From: Bacillota bacterium
GTDB taxonomy: Bacteria; Bacillota; Clostridia; Christensenellales; Aristaeellaceae
Reading direction: 5' to 3'
DNA: 64,000 bases
Assembly (NCBI GenBank): GCA_023404715.1
Contig: JAEYAR010000093.1
Location: 62,001 to 126,000, forward strand
Position numbers and translations under genes: made by a program. The stretch's first letter is position 1, and each line of letters begins with the position of its first letter. Below, one piece after another: positions 44,101 to 52,715 of this stretch. A model generated the notes under the pieces. The model saw only the letters and a program-made list of their open reading frames with translations. It was not told where the DNA came from and ran no database searches.

Positions 44101-45800
44101 CAATCGATCTGCGGCTCGGGAGGGCTTGCTTATCGCGAACGGATATTACGGAATCCTTTTACGAACAACAGGGGCTTTTGCGCATGATCGCATATACGTT
44201 TGAATTGGCGGGCTTTATCGAGCTGAGCACCGAGCGCTTGACGCTCTACACCCGTGAGATGGTGATTAAAAACCTGCCGCCCTATATCGTGGAGCGATAT
44301 GACGAACGCGTGCCGCGCTTTGTAGAACAATTCGGAACACGGCTCGACAAGGAGCAGATATGCGATCAATTTCGCCTTGCGTCGCTGCGCGGGCATCTGG
44401 CGCAAAAGCCGTCGGGATATGATTTCTTGTTTTCGTGCATGGAAGAGGAAGACGAGCGGTTTAAACAGGTCAACGTGTTGTGGGGCGATGTCAATCACAA
44501 GACGATCTGCCTCGTCCGCGCGGATGTGACGGATATGCTGGCGGCCGAAAGGAAGGTGCAGCAGGCGCTTAAAGACGCCCTCGCGTCCGCAGAAGAGGCG
44601 AACCGTGCGAAAAGCGACTTTTTATCCGCGATGAGCCACGATATTCGAACGCCGATGAACGCCATCATGGGCATGACGTCGCTAGCCGCCGCCCATCTGG
44701 ACGACCGCGCGCGAATCGCGGACTGTCTTGGTAAAATAGCGATCTCGTCCAAGCATTTGCTGAGCCTGATCAACGACATATTGGATATGAGTAAGATAGA
44801 GCAGTCCAAAATAACGTTGAACCGCGTGAGCATCTCCCTCGCCGGGCTGCTCGATCAGCTTTCCGCGATGCTGGGGCCGCAGGCCCGCAGCGCAGGGCTG
44901 CATTTTGCCATCCGCACCGGCGACATACGCCATCCACAATTCTATGGCGATGCGCTGCGCATCAACCAGATCCTGATCAACATCTTGAGCAATGCGATTA
45001 AGTTTACGCCGACGCCCGGGGAGGTGGAGCTGCTCGCCGAAGAGCGGGAGCCTGTTCAAGGGCCGCGATACGTTCGCTATCGCTTTAAGGTGCGCGACAC
45101 AGGGATCGGGATGGAGCCGTCCTTTCTATCCCACATCTTTGAGCCCTTTACGAGAGGCGGCGGCGCGACGCGCGTAGAGGGGACGGGCCTTGGATTGAGC
45201 ATCACAAAGGGGCTTGTCGATCGGATGGGCGGCGAGATCTCCGTCGAGAGCCGTCCGCATAAAGGAACGACATTTTGTGTGGAGCTGGAGTTCGAATGGT
45301 GCGCAAAGCAAATGCAGGAGGTGGAGACGCCCGTATTTTCGATGCTGCAAGACGGCGATCGAGCTTTCGTCGACTGCCGTTTCCTGATCGCGGAAGACAA
45401 TGAGATCAACGCGGAAATCCTCAGCGAGCTGCTGCGCATCGAGGGGGCGGACGCCGCCGTGGTCTCTGACGGCGCCCAGGCGGTCGAGGCATTTGCCAAG
45501 GCGCAGCCGGGGACCTATGACGCGATTTTGATGGACATACAGATGCCGGTGATGAACGGATATGAAGCCACCCGCGCCATACGGAGGCTGCACAGGGCGG
45601 ACGCGAGGGAGATTCCGATCCTCGCGATGACCGCAAATGCGTTTTCGGAGGACGTGCAGGCAGCCATGGAAGCCGGAATGAACGCGCACTTGGCCAAGCC
45701 TGTCGACGTGAATGTGCTGCGGGCGGAGCTGCGAAGGGCGCTTGAAGCAAGGGCTGTATGTGCACGGACAAACCGGGTGGACGGCGACGGGCGCGCGTGA
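41121..45800 (+). CDS. Multi-PAS hybrid sensor histidine kinase with C-terminal receiver domain
   Basis: 1559 residues with no membrane span, so a cytoplasmic sensor. Six PAS-like modules are readable in the first ~760 residues (repeated phrases such as IPGGVAIYRV, IPGGIASYRV, LPGGIAVIRN and SDGVPELSGYT), then about three more divergent sensor modules. Then comes the kinase: H box SAMSHDIRTPMNAIMGM with the phospho-His, N box NILSNAIKF, G boxes DTGIGM and GTGLGLSI. A receiver domain (about 1415-1540) carries the phospho-acceptor Asp in ILMDIQMPV. Two modules contain a cysteine cluster, CYQMAGVDRPCPFC near residue 55 and CYAALHGQDAPCAFC near 549. GGAGGAAGG before ATG 41121 decides the start. 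No output regulator is adjacent. Confidence 0.9.
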   Translation: MIQGLPSQTGQLRDVLDYAPIAVFVCALKNGKLLYANQAARALLPSREGLEAYTCYQMAGVDRPCPFCQAEKMNRTELLVREFVHPQSRRIFQLSGKLIDWVGEPAHIEYIVDITEIRHKDERAKALREELEATLGNIPCGLSVYRFDADRITPLYHNPAFYEIMGYSREHIRAVEKETDYLGVHPQDLQALQDKIADAILKCEKLLHIYRVWNDEKAQYRWIRLDGAVKAQEDGAKLLYGIYSDVSEQKRLEKELMSANEKMQDVVNAIPGGVAIYRVSDIFETVYFSDGVPELSGYTVSEYRELARRDAVEMTYWEDTAMVIAKAREVIDTRGTAQIEFRKQHRDGHIVWVRAQIRWMGEENGYPLLHCVFHNISDFKEAQLEMSHLVNSIPGGIASYRVEGGRFYPTFFSDGVLALSGYTREEYEALLRCDAFGVIYEPDKPRVHTAAREAVASGGVLDIYFRMRHKEGNLIWVHVNGRRMGPLAQTMRFYAVFTGMSAETRLFQSIANETADGIYVIDRENYDLLYVNESKELFVKDRDCLARKCYAALHGQDAPCAFCTLKSHLPDGQDHEMVMPEEGRFYSTRFRETDWNGIPAYVKYVRDITDEIKTRREKERLEQYFQSVVKNLPGGIAVIRNEGDGRMAPEYLSDGFAEMTGMRPEEAWRVYRQDILAGVHAQDREAVKAQMDAFIVGGASREEFVYRLKKGVDGYVWVKNTVSLIQSEGAQSRFYAVYQDITKERLEQERVRRQYQELILKHYRTPGPDALLVGHCNLTQGKLFDVVDYTHANLIELFGVDRMRFYNGLAGFVSDLAERKAFLETFENTSLLVAFADGCMKRQLKCFIHLPGETTGRYVRFVMHMVATPDSDDVTGILTVTDVTEKAITDQILHRLSVTGYDMVADVDMIRDRYTVLSSGENAYWLPPQQGRHSEWVTHMLQTRIVPRDQARYEAALCLEGMRRRLQQEGSYTFSFSMMDEQGDICTKNMTVTAIDLRLGRACLSRTDITESFYEQQGLLRMIAYTFELAGFIELSTERLTLYTREMVIKNLPPYIVERYDERVPRFVEQFGTRLDKEQICDQFRLASLRGHLAQKPSGYDFLFSCMEEEDERFKQVNVLWGDVNHKTICLVRADVTDMLAAERKVQQALKDALASAEEANRAKSDFLSAMSHDIRTPMNAIMGMTSLAAAHLDDRARIADCLGKIAISSKHLLSLINDILDMSKIEQSKITLNRVSISLAGLLDQLSAMLGPQARSAGLHFAIRTGDIRHPQFYGDALRINQILINILSNAIKFTPTPGEVELLAEEREPVQGPRYVRYRFKVRDTGIGMEPSFLSHIFEPFTRGGGATRVEGTGLGLSITKGLVDRMGGEISVESRPHKGTTFCVELEFEWCAKQMQEVETPVFSMLQDGDRAFVDCRFLIAEDNEINAEILSELLRIEGADAAVVSDGAQAVEAFAKAQPGTYDAILMDIQMPVMNGYEATRAIRRLHRADAREIPILAMTANAFSEDVQAAMEAGMNAHLAKPVDVNVLRAELRRALEARAVCARTNRVDGDGRA

Positions 45801-45834
45801 TACGCCCGGAATGATGCGAGTTGAAAACGTTGCG

Positions 45835-45880
45835 AAAAAGACAGCGCAGCGATCCCGTAAAGGGCGCCGCGCTGTCTTTG
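45835..45880. terminator. Bidirectional terminator between the histidine kinase and ABC exporter genes
   Basis: AAAGACAGCGC (45837-45847) pairs with GCGCTGTCTTT (45869-45879), 11 bp. The minus strand continues with a T5 run; the plus strand has TTT only. It serves the converging genes on both sides. Confidence 0.8.
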
Positions 45881-45901
45881 CATTTCGATAGGACGCGTGA
45901 T

Positions 45902-47644
45902 TTACGCGTTTTGAACGAACTGGCTGTTGTACAGCTTCGCATAGAAACCGCCCTTTTGAAGCAGCTCCTCATGGCGGCCCTGCTCGACGATGTCGCCGTC
46001 TTGCATGACGAGGATGATGTCCGCCTCGCGGATGGTCGACAGCCTGTGGGCGACGATGAAGCTCGTACGCCCCAGCGTCATCTCGTCAAACGCTTTTTGG
46101 ATGCGTTGCTCGGTGCGCGTATCGATGGAGCTGGTGGCCTCGTCCAGGATGAGCAACGGCGGGTCGCAGAGCATTACGCGCGCGATGCACAGCAATTGGC
46201 GTTGGCCTTGCGACAGGTTTGCGCCGCTCTCTGAGACGGGCGTATCATAACCTTGGGGCAGGCGCTTGATAAAGCTATGCGCATGCGCGGCCTTGGCCGC
46301 CTGTACGACCTCGTTCAGCGAAGCGTCTGGTCTCCCATAGGCGATGTTTTCGCGGATGGTACCGCCCAGCAGCCAGCTCTCTTGCAGCACCATGCCGAAG
46401 AGGCTGCGCAGGCCGCCGCGCGACATCTCGCGGATGTCGCGCCCGTCGACGCGGATTGTCCCGCTGTCCAGCTCGTAAAAGCGCATGAGCAGGTTGACCA
46501 GCGTCGTCTTGCCGGCGCCGGTTGGGCCGACGATGGCGACATGCTGCCCCGCCTTGACGGAAAGATTCAGATCGCGAATGAGCGTGCGTCCAGGCGCATA
46601 ACCGAATGAGACGCTTTCAAACGAAACGTCGCCCCGTATGTTTCGCACAGGCGCGAGCCCTTCGGCGTCGGGTAGCTGCTCCTCCTCGTCCAGCAGGTGG
46701 AAGAGGCGCTGCGCCGCGGCAAAGGCGGTCTGAATCTGAGCGAGCACGCCGCTGATTTCGTTAAACGGCTTCGTATATTGGTTCGCATAGGTGAGAAAGG
46801 CCGATAGGCCGCCGATGCTGAGGCGGCCGGAGGCGAGCGAAACCAGCGCGCCGACCACGCCGACCGCGACGTAGACGCCGTTGTTTACAAAGCGCGTACA
46901 CGGGTTGACGAGCGCGGAGAAGACCTGCGCCTTAAAGCCGCATCTGCGCAGCCGCTCGTTGATCTCGCCGAACGTCCGCTGTGCGCTCTGCTCATAGCCG
47001 AACGTGCGGACCAGCTTTTGATTGCCGATCATCTCGCTGACATATCCGCTCAGCTCGCCCTGCGTCTGCGATTGCTCGCGAAAGAGCGCATGCGAACGGC
47101 GCGTGATGAGCGCGGCCACGGCGATAGACAGCGGCGTGATGAGGATGACGACGAGCGTGACCACCGGGCTCAGACGCAGCATGAACGCAAGCGTGCCCGC
47201 AATTGTCGCCACGCCGGTAAACAAATGGGTCAAGCCTTGCAGGAGCCCGTCTGAGACGGCCTCAGCATCCGCCACGATGCGGGCGACGGTATCGCCGTGC
47301 GCCGTATGATCGATATAGGAAAGCGGCAGTCGGTTGAGCTTGTGAAAGGCGTCCGTGCGCAGGCTGCGTACGGTGCGGTAGCTGACGACGTTGTTGAAGT
47401 AGCCCAGCAGCCAGGTGACCGCAGCTGCGAGCACGTATAGCCCGGCAAGCTGCAGCGTGAGGCGGGCGAGCGAAGCGAAGTCCACCTGCCCGGCGCCGAT
47501 GAGCAGATCCACCCCTTCCCCGACGAGGAGCGGCCCGGCGAGCGAGAGCGCTACGCTGACGGCCGCGCTGAGCAGGGCGGCGACGAGAAAGCCGCGGCTG
47601 CCTTTGATGTAGCGCCATAGGCGCAAAAGCACGTTTTTTTTCAT
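45902..47644 (-). CDS. ABC exporter half-transporter, catalytic subunit (MdlB-like)
   Basis: 580 residues: six membrane spans (residues 1 to about 310) fused to a nucleotide-binding domain. Walker A GPTGAGKTTL, signature LSQGQRQ (Q in place of the second G, usual in this subfamily), Walker B LLILDEATSSID with the catalytic Glu. It forms a heterodimer with the product of the gene before it, whose stop overlaps this start by four bases (ATGA). Exports drugs, lipids or peptides; substrate unknown. GGAGG is 7 bases before ATG 47644. Confidence 0.9.
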   Translation of the reverse strand: MKKNVLLRLWRYIKGSRGFLVAALLSAAVSVALSLAGPLLVGEGVDLLIGAGQVDFASLARLTLQLAGLYVLAAAVTWLLGYFNNVVSYRTVRSLRTDAFHKLNRLPLSYIDHTAHGDTVARIVADAEAVSDGLLQGLTHLFTGVATIAGTLAFMLRLSPVVTLVVILITPLSIAVAALITRRSHALFREQSQTQGELSGYVSEMIGNQKLVRTFGYEQSAQRTFGEINERLRRCGFKAQVFSALVNPCTRFVNNGVYVAVGVVGALVSLASGRLSIGGLSAFLTYANQYTKPFNEISGVLAQIQTAFAAAQRLFHLLDEEEQLPDAEGLAPVRNIRGDVSFESVSFGYAPGRTLIRDLNLSVKAGQHVAIVGPTGAGKTTLVNLLMRFYELDSGTIRVDGRDIREMSRGGLRSLFGMVLQESWLLGGTIRENIAYGRPDASLNEVVQAAKAAHAHSFIKRLPQGYDTPVSESGANLSQGQRQLLCIARVMLCDPPLLILDEATSSIDTRTEQRIQKAFDEMTLGRTSFIVAHRLSTIREADIILVMQDGDIVEQGRHEELLQKGGFYAKLYNSQFVQNA

Positions 47645-49368
47645 CGTTTGGCCTCCTCCGTGCTGAGTTGCGAGAGGCAGATTTCGCGGTAAATCTCGCA
47701 ACGCTCCAGGAGCTGCGCGTGTGCGCCGACGTCGACCGCCCGGCCATCGTCGAGCACGACGATCTGGTCCGCCTGCCGGATCGCGCTCGCGCGCTGAGAG
47801 ACGATGAAGACCGTCATGTCCTTCGTATCCTCGTGAATGGCCCGGCGCAGCGCCGCGTCGGTCTGAAAATCGAGCGCGCTGGCGCTGTCGTCCAGGATGA
47901 GGATGCGGGGCTTGCGTACCAGCGCGCGGGCGATGGTAAGGCGCTGCTTTTGACCGCCCGACAGGTTCTTACCGCCTTCCTCAATTTGGAAGTCGAGCTT
48001 GCCGGGCAGTCGGTCGACAAACGCCTTCGCCTGCGCGATCTCGAGCGCATGCCAGAGCTGCGCGTCCGTCGCATCCTGCTTCCCCATGCGCAGGTTCTTG
48101 CGCACGCTGCCGCTCACTAGCGCAGCCGACTGCGGCACAAAGCCGATCATGCCGCGCAACGCGCTGAGCGGATAGTCCTGCACGGGCGTGCCAAAGACGC
48201 GCACGCATCCGTTTTGTGCGTCGTAAAAGCGAGGAATGAGCGAAACGAGCGTGGATTTACCCGATCCCGTACCGCCGATGACGCCCACCGTTTGCCCTGC
48301 CGGCACGCGCAGGTCGATCTGCGAGAGCGCATCTTCGCCTTCCTGATGATAGGCGAAAGACACGCGCTCGAACACGACGGCGTTTTGTGGATCGGATGCG
48401 CTTTGCTTCCCTGTATCCGCGATGGAGGAGGCGCAATCAAACACCTCTTCAATGCGCGTAAGGGAGGCGCCAGCCTTGGTGAATGTCGTCACGAGGTTTG
48501 CGACGACGACGATCTGCAGGGCGATCTGTGTGACGTAGCTGATGAAGGCGATGACGACGCCCTGCGAGAGCAGACCGCGTTGCACCTGCGCGCCGCCGAG
48601 CCAGAGGATCGCGAGGATGCCAAAGTTCATCACGACGGAGGTGGCGGGGTTCAGCAGCGCGGAGAGACGGCCGACCCGTACGGCGGCGCCGGTATAATCA
48701 TCGGCCGCCTTTTGAAAGCGCGCTTCCTCGTGCGCTTGCTTGGAAAACGCGCGCACGACGCGGGCGCCCTCGAGGTTTTCGCGGCTGATGCGGGCGATCC
48801 TGTCCAGCTTTTTTTGAAGCTGGCTGAAATAGGGGATGCTGCGCCGCATGACGAGGTAGAGCACGAGGGCGATGAGCGGCGTGATGACGAGAAAGACGAG
48901 CGACAGCCGTAGGTCGAGGCACATCGCCATGACGATGGAGCCGATGCACAGGAATGGCGCGCGCACGACGAGGCGTATGAGCATCGCCAGCGCGTATTGC
49001 AGCTGGTTTACGTCCGCGGTGATACGCGTGATCAGGGAGGCCGTGCCAAAGCGGTCGATCTCCGCGTGCGAGAGTGTGTTTAAATGGCTAAATACGTCGC
49101 CCCGTAGCTGCGTACCGAAGTTTTGCGACGCGCGCGATGCGACGACCTGGCACACTAGCGCCGTCGCAAGCCCGACAAAGGCGATGAGCAGCATGAGCGC
49201 GCCCCGCGTGAAGACGACAGATTTATCGCCGAGCTTGACGCCCTCGTCGATAAGCTGGGCCATCACCAGCGGCAAGAACAGCTCCAGCACCGCCTCGACC
49301 AGCTTGAACGACTGGCCGAGGAGAATGTCGCGCCGGTATCGGGGAAAATAACGCCGGATGAGATGCAA
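47641..49368 (-). CDS. ABC exporter half-transporter, degenerate-site subunit (MdlA-like)
   Basis: 575 residues: six membrane spans and an ATPase domain with Walker A GGTGSGKSTL, a canonical signature LSGGQKQRL, and Walker B ILILDDSASALD in which Asp replaces the catalytic Glu. This is the asymmetry known for heterodimeric exporters such as BmrC/BmrD and TM287/288, where one site is degenerate. The start is TTG 49368 behind AAGAAGGG. Divergent from a LysR regulator 117 bases away, which may control it. Confidence 0.9.
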   Translation of the reverse strand: MHLIRRYFPRYRRDILLGQSFKLVEAVLELFLPLVMAQLIDEGVKLGDKSVVFTRGALMLLIAFVGLATALVCQVVASRASQNFGTQLRGDVFSHLNTLSHAEIDRFGTASLITRITADVNQLQYALAMLIRLVVRAPFLCIGSIVMAMCLDLRLSLVFLVITPLIALVLYLVMRRSIPYFSQLQKKLDRIARISRENLEGARVVRAFSKQAHEEARFQKAADDYTGAAVRVGRLSALLNPATSVVMNFGILAILWLGGAQVQRGLLSQGVVIAFISYVTQIALQIVVVANLVTTFTKAGASLTRIEEVFDCASSIADTGKQSASDPQNAVVFERVSFAYHQEGEDALSQIDLRVPAGQTVGVIGGTGSGKSTLVSLIPRFYDAQNGCVRVFGTPVQDYPLSALRGMIGFVPQSAALVSGSVRKNLRMGKQDATDAQLWHALEIAQAKAFVDRLPGKLDFQIEEGGKNLSGGQKQRLTIARALVRKPRILILDDSASALDFQTDAALRRAIHEDTKDMTVFIVSQRASAIRQADQIVVLDDGRAVDVGAHAQLLERCEIYREICLSQLSTEEAKR

Positions 49369-49427
49369 GCGAACCCTTCTTCCTCTATGTATCTTTCAAC
49401 GCAATGGTATTGTAGCACAAAACCTGC

Positions 49428-49433
49428 TATAAT
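49428..49433 (+). promoter_or_regulatory. -10 box for the LysR gene in the divergent intergenic region
   Basis: TATAAT (49428-49433) without a good -35. The 117-base gap between the exporter and LysR genes must hold divergent promoters and, by family rule, LysR sites; AT-rich GCATTTAATATGC (49442-49454) is a candidate. Confidence 0.4.
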
Positions 49434-49485
49434 AAAAATATGCATTTAATATGCGCGTCATATGTAAAAAATATAGGAGGCCGCT

Positions 49486-50358
49486 ATGAATCTCAAACAG
49501 CTTGCGTATTTTACCGCCATTGCCGAAGCGGGGAGCATCACCGAGGCGGCGGGGCAGCTGCACATCGCCCAACCGCCGCTCAGCCAGCAGCTGCGCGCGC
49601 TGGAGGAGGAACTGGGCGTGCGGCTCGTCGTGCGCGGCCCGCGGAGGTGCACGCTCACCGAGGCGGGGAAGCGCCTCTATTCGCGCGCTCAGCAGATCCT
49701 GGAGCTGACGGAGACGACGCGCAGCGAGATGAATAGCCTGGCGGGAGGAGGAGCGCCTGAGCTGCGCATCGGCATGATTTCGTCCTCCGGCGGCATGCTG
49801 ATGCACGCGGGCATGCGGCGGTTCATCGCCGAGCATCCGCAGGTGTGCTTCAAAATTTACGAGCAAAATACGTTCGGGGTGATGGAGCTGTTGCGCCAGG
49901 GACTGGTCGACTTGGGCATCGTACGCACGCCTTTTTCGCGCGAGGGGCTGGATTGCATCGCCTTTGAGCCGGAGCCTATGATCGCCGCATGGAATAAGCG
50001 CGTGGACTTTGGCGTGCCGGAGGGCGCCGTTACGCTGAAGGAAGCGAGCGGATGGCCGCTGACGATCTATAGGCGGTTTGAGCGTCTATTGGAGGATACT
50101 TGCCGCGCGCAGGGCTTGCGGCTGAACGTGCGCTGCTACAGCGACGATGCGCGGACCGCCCTGCAGTGGGCGCACGCGGGGCTGGGCGTGGCGGTCGTGC
50201 CCCGATGCGCGCTCGCCCTCGTCGACAGCTCGGACATGGACTATCGCCCGTTTGCGCAGAGAGCTCTCGAAACGCAGATCTGCGCGGTGTGGCCCAAGAA
50301 GCGTACGCTTTCGCGCGTAGCGGAGGCATGTATACAGGCGTTACGAAGTGGAATATAA
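49486..50358 (+). CDS. LysR family transcriptional regulator
   Basis: 290 residues. N-terminal winged helix-turn-helix MNLKQLAYFTAIAEAGSITEAA / LHIAQPPLSQQLRALEEELG (residues 1-60) and a periplasmic-binding-like effector domain from about residue 90 (PELRIGMISSSGGMLM). AGGAGG precedes ATG 49486. Divergent from the heterodimeric ABC exporter, its likely target. The ligand is not inferable. Confidence 0.9.
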   Translation: MNLKQLAYFTAIAEAGSITEAAGQLHIAQPPLSQQLRALEEELGVRLVVRGPRRCTLTEAGKRLYSRAQQILELTETTRSEMNSLAGGGAPELRIGMISSSGGMLMHAGMRRFIAEHPQVCFKIYEQNTFGVMELLRQGLVDLGIVRTPFSREGLDCIAFEPEPMIAAWNKRVDFGVPEGAVTLKEASGWPLTIYRRFERLLEDTCRAQGLRLNVRCYSDDARTALQWAHAGLGVAVVPRCALALVDSSDMDYRPFAQRALETQICAVWPKKRTLSRVAEACIQALRSGI

Positions 50359-50363
50359 AAGCC

Positions 50364-50394
50364 TTGACTCTCCACCTTACATTAGGTTTATACT
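50364..50394 (+). promoter_or_regulatory. MerR-type promoter with a 19-bp spacer
   Basis: TTGACT (50364-50369), 19-bp spacer, TATACT (50389-50394). The over-long spacer contains an imperfect dyad centred on ACCTTACATTAGGT (50374-50387), the arrangement MerR activators twist to start transcription. It lies 47 bases before the MerR gene, so autoregulation is likely. Confidence 0.65.
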
Positions 50395-50440
50395 GCATAC
50401 AGAGGGGCCCTTTGACAAAAAGCATACAGAGGTGAGTGAG

Positions 50441-51727
50441 ATGAAAATTGGAGAATTCGCTCAAATATGTCAAACAAAAATATCCGTCCTTAGTCATTAC
50501 GACAAGCAAGGACTGCTGTCCCCCGATTATATCGATCGTTTTACCGGCTATCGATACTACGCAAAGGAACAGATCGAGATATTTATGCGGATTTCTGCGC
50601 TTAAAAAAGCCGGGCTTTCGCTATGTGAGATTAGAGCAATGTTGGAAGATTCACAAAATGGCGCTCGGATTATCGAACAGATCGAAAAAAAGAAAGCCGA
50701 GCTTTATGCTACCCTTTGCAACTTGGAAGATGCGAAGAGGTTGATGTTAGGAGGGGATACAGTGTATTCTATCATGGTTACGAGTACGTCGTCCGGCCTG
50801 AGAGCACAGAGCCCAAAGATTCGTGATGACGAGTTTAACACGGTTTGCGATACGATGGAAAAAGAACTTACAGCCCAGGACTGTCAGCGTATCTCATCCT
50901 ATGTTGCGCTACGTGAACCGGGCGAGGCAATCATTAGAGTTGGGTGTGATGTAATAAGGCTGAATAAGCAGATTTCTCCACTTGTCGAGGACATAAATCT
51001 GCCCTTTGCTGATGATTCATCTATCATAGGCAGATGGGATATCGTCGGAGAATATGCGGTCAAACAAGATTTTTTGGATCGGAGATCTGATTGTTATGAT
51101 GTGATTCCAAATAGTACAAGATCGATTTACTTTTTACCCGGTGGCGAACGCTATTGGTGTTATGGCTGGACTAGGGATAAACTTTTGATTGACACGGGCG
51201 ACAGTACATCGGTTAACGACTACGAAGTGAAGGAGATGGATGGAGAACGATTTATGTTCGTTCAACTGAAGTCATATTATTATCGTCGCGGTGGGATACC
51301 CACTACGCTCGTATTGCGTCAGATCAATCATATTGCCTATACGGCGCGGCAAATAGCGAAAAAGGACAATTTGGATATTCCTTTTGTTCCGGATGAACGA
51401 GTTCTTGGAAGCTGGAAAGCGCACAGTTACTGTAATGAAAAGGAAGATTTTTCTCCGCGCCGGGCGAGTGAAAAACCATTATACTTCAGCCGCATTACGT
51501 TTTCTAAGGGCGGTAAATGTGTCAGTGAGTACGGAGGAGATAAGATTGAGGGGAAGGATATGCAAGAATGGACGCGGGGGTATGTTTTGCGAAAGTGGAA
51601 TGATAGCGCTTGTGCATATGAAATTCAAACCATAGACGGTGTGGATTTCTTGACGATTGAATGGAAAAGCGGTAATTATCGCTGGGGTGGTTTAGATACA
51701 GATTATTATGTGTTCGTAAGAGAATAA
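50441..51727 (+). CDS. MerR family regulator with duplicated beta-rich C-terminal domain
   Basis: 428 residues. The MerR DNA-binding domain fills residues 1-75 (MKIGEFAQICQTKISVLSHY, RYYAKEQIEIFMRISALKKAG) followed by a coiled segment. The rest holds two related beta-rich units that begin SIIGRWDIVGEY (about 200) and RVLGSWKAHSYC (about 320). Each runs through a WCYGWT or EWTRGY turn to a closing phrase rich in aromatic residues (MFVQLKSYYYRRGG / LTIEWKSGNYRWGG). I recall similar units at the C-terminus of BlaR1-type sensors. They probably bind a ligand. AGAGGTGAG precedes ATG 50441; the longer frame from 50348 overlaps the LysR end and the promoter. Lower G+C than its neighbours. Confidence 0.8.
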   Translation: MKIGEFAQICQTKISVLSHYDKQGLLSPDYIDRFTGYRYYAKEQIEIFMRISALKKAGLSLCEIRAMLEDSQNGARIIEQIEKKKAELYATLCNLEDAKRLMLGGDTVYSIMVTSTSSGLRAQSPKIRDDEFNTVCDTMEKELTAQDCQRISSYVALREPGEAIIRVGCDVIRLNKQISPLVEDINLPFADDSSIIGRWDIVGEYAVKQDFLDRRSDCYDVIPNSTRSIYFLPGGERYWCYGWTRDKLLIDTGDSTSVNDYEVKEMDGERFMFVQLKSYYYRRGGIPTTLVLRQINHIAYTARQIAKKDNLDIPFVPDERVLGSWKAHSYCNEKEDFSPRRASEKPLYFSRITFSKGGKCVSEYGGDKIEGKDMQEWTRGYVLRKWNDSACAYEIQTIDGVDFLTIEWKSGNYRWGGLDTDYYVFVRE

Positions 51728-51741
51728 AAAGGCGCCCATAC

Positions 51742-51790
51742 AAAGGCCGGCGCGCCCGTACGCCTAATGAGGCGGGGCGCGCCGGCCTTT
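51742..51790. terminator. Bidirectional terminator between MerR and AraC genes
   Basis: Perfect 16-bp stem: AAAGGCCGGCGCGCCC (51742-51757) with GGGCGCGCCGGCCTTT (51775-51790), and an inner CGCCT/AGGCG stem. It overlaps the stop codon of the minus-strand AraC gene. Confidence 0.85.
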
Positions 51791-52661
51791 ATCTCTTCGT
51801 CATCGCGGCCCTGTAGCGGCCGGGCGAAAGCTGCGTGTGCTTTTTGAAACAGCGAATAAAGTTCGCGTAGTCGTTGAAGCCGGATAGGATACAGGCGTCG
51901 GAGACGCTGCGCCCTTCTGAAAGGAGGGATTTAGCCAGCGCGATGCGCTTGAGAATGATGTAATTTTGAATGGAGCAATGCGTCTCTTCCTTAAATCGGC
52001 GGCTTAGATAGGACTTGTTGAGGTAGAAATGGCCGGCAATTCCCTCGAGCGTGAGCGGAGTCGTAAGGTGCGTATTGATATACTGCATGACGCTATAGGA
52101 TAACTCCGGCATGGCGCTCTTACTTTCGTAGGTAGAGGAGATAAACGAGTGATTGATGAGCACCAGCATTTGCACCAGATGGGTAAAGGCCATTACGTCG
52201 CTGCCGTACGCCTGCGAGGCGAGGGCCGTATGTAAACGGTCCGTCAAAGTAAGGTAGGCGTCGAGGGCCCGGTCGCTCAGGCGCAGGATGTTTCCCTCCG
52301 TATGCAGGTCGCGCGAGAAACAGGCGAGCAGGTTGGTTTCCGGCGTGCACAGCGGCCGCATGAGCTCGGGCTGAAAATGCGTAGCCACGCGCTCGTAAGG
52401 CATATCGCCCCCTACCACATAGCGGTGAATCTGAAAGCTGTTGAGCACGATGAGGTTGCCCCTCGTGAGGTGATATCTGCGGTCCTCGACGTAAAAGTCC
52501 GCATTGCCTCCTAAAAAGAGGTGGCATTCGAATACATCGTGCATGTGATAGGCGATCGATTGGGGCCCGGCGGTCAACATGTGATGGCTGCGAATCGATT
52601 CCGAAAAATGCTCCAGTAGCGGCGCATTCGATTCGGCTTGGGAGACGGACGGGCGCGGCAT
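51789..52661 (-). CDS. AraC family regulator with N-terminal cupin sensor
   Basis: 290 residues: a cupin-like N-terminal domain (about 25-130, with IAYHMHDVFECHLFL and NLIVLNSFQIHRY) and a C-terminal AraC double helix-turn-helix (about 190-288: LTLEGIAGHFYLNKSYLSRRFKE, SGFNDYANFIRCFKKHTQLSPGRY). Soluble, so it would sense a cytoplasmic sugar. AAAGGAGGG lies 6 bases before ATG 52661; the frame up to 52709 has no such site. The 14-bp direct repeats at 52716-52750 just upstream are likely its binding sites. Targets unknown; the LacI gene and GAG operon are nearby. Confidence 0.88.
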   Translation of the reverse strand: MPRPSVSQAESNAPLLEHFSESIRSHHMLTAGPQSIAYHMHDVFECHLFLGGNADFYVEDRRYHLTRGNLIVLNSFQIHRYVVGGDMPYERVATHFQPELMRPLCTPETNLLACFSRDLHTEGNILRLSDRALDAYLTLTDRLHTALASQAYGSDVMAFTHLVQMLVLINHSFISSTYESKSAMPELSYSVMQYINTHLTTPLTLEGIAGHFYLNKSYLSRRFKEETHCSIQNYIILKRIALAKSLLSEGRSVSDACILSGFNDYANFIRCFKKHTQLSPGRYRAAMTKR

Positions 52662-52715
52662 GTGCAACCCTCCTTTGCTTTGTTTTATCATACCATGAAA
52701 AACAGCCAAGTAAAG

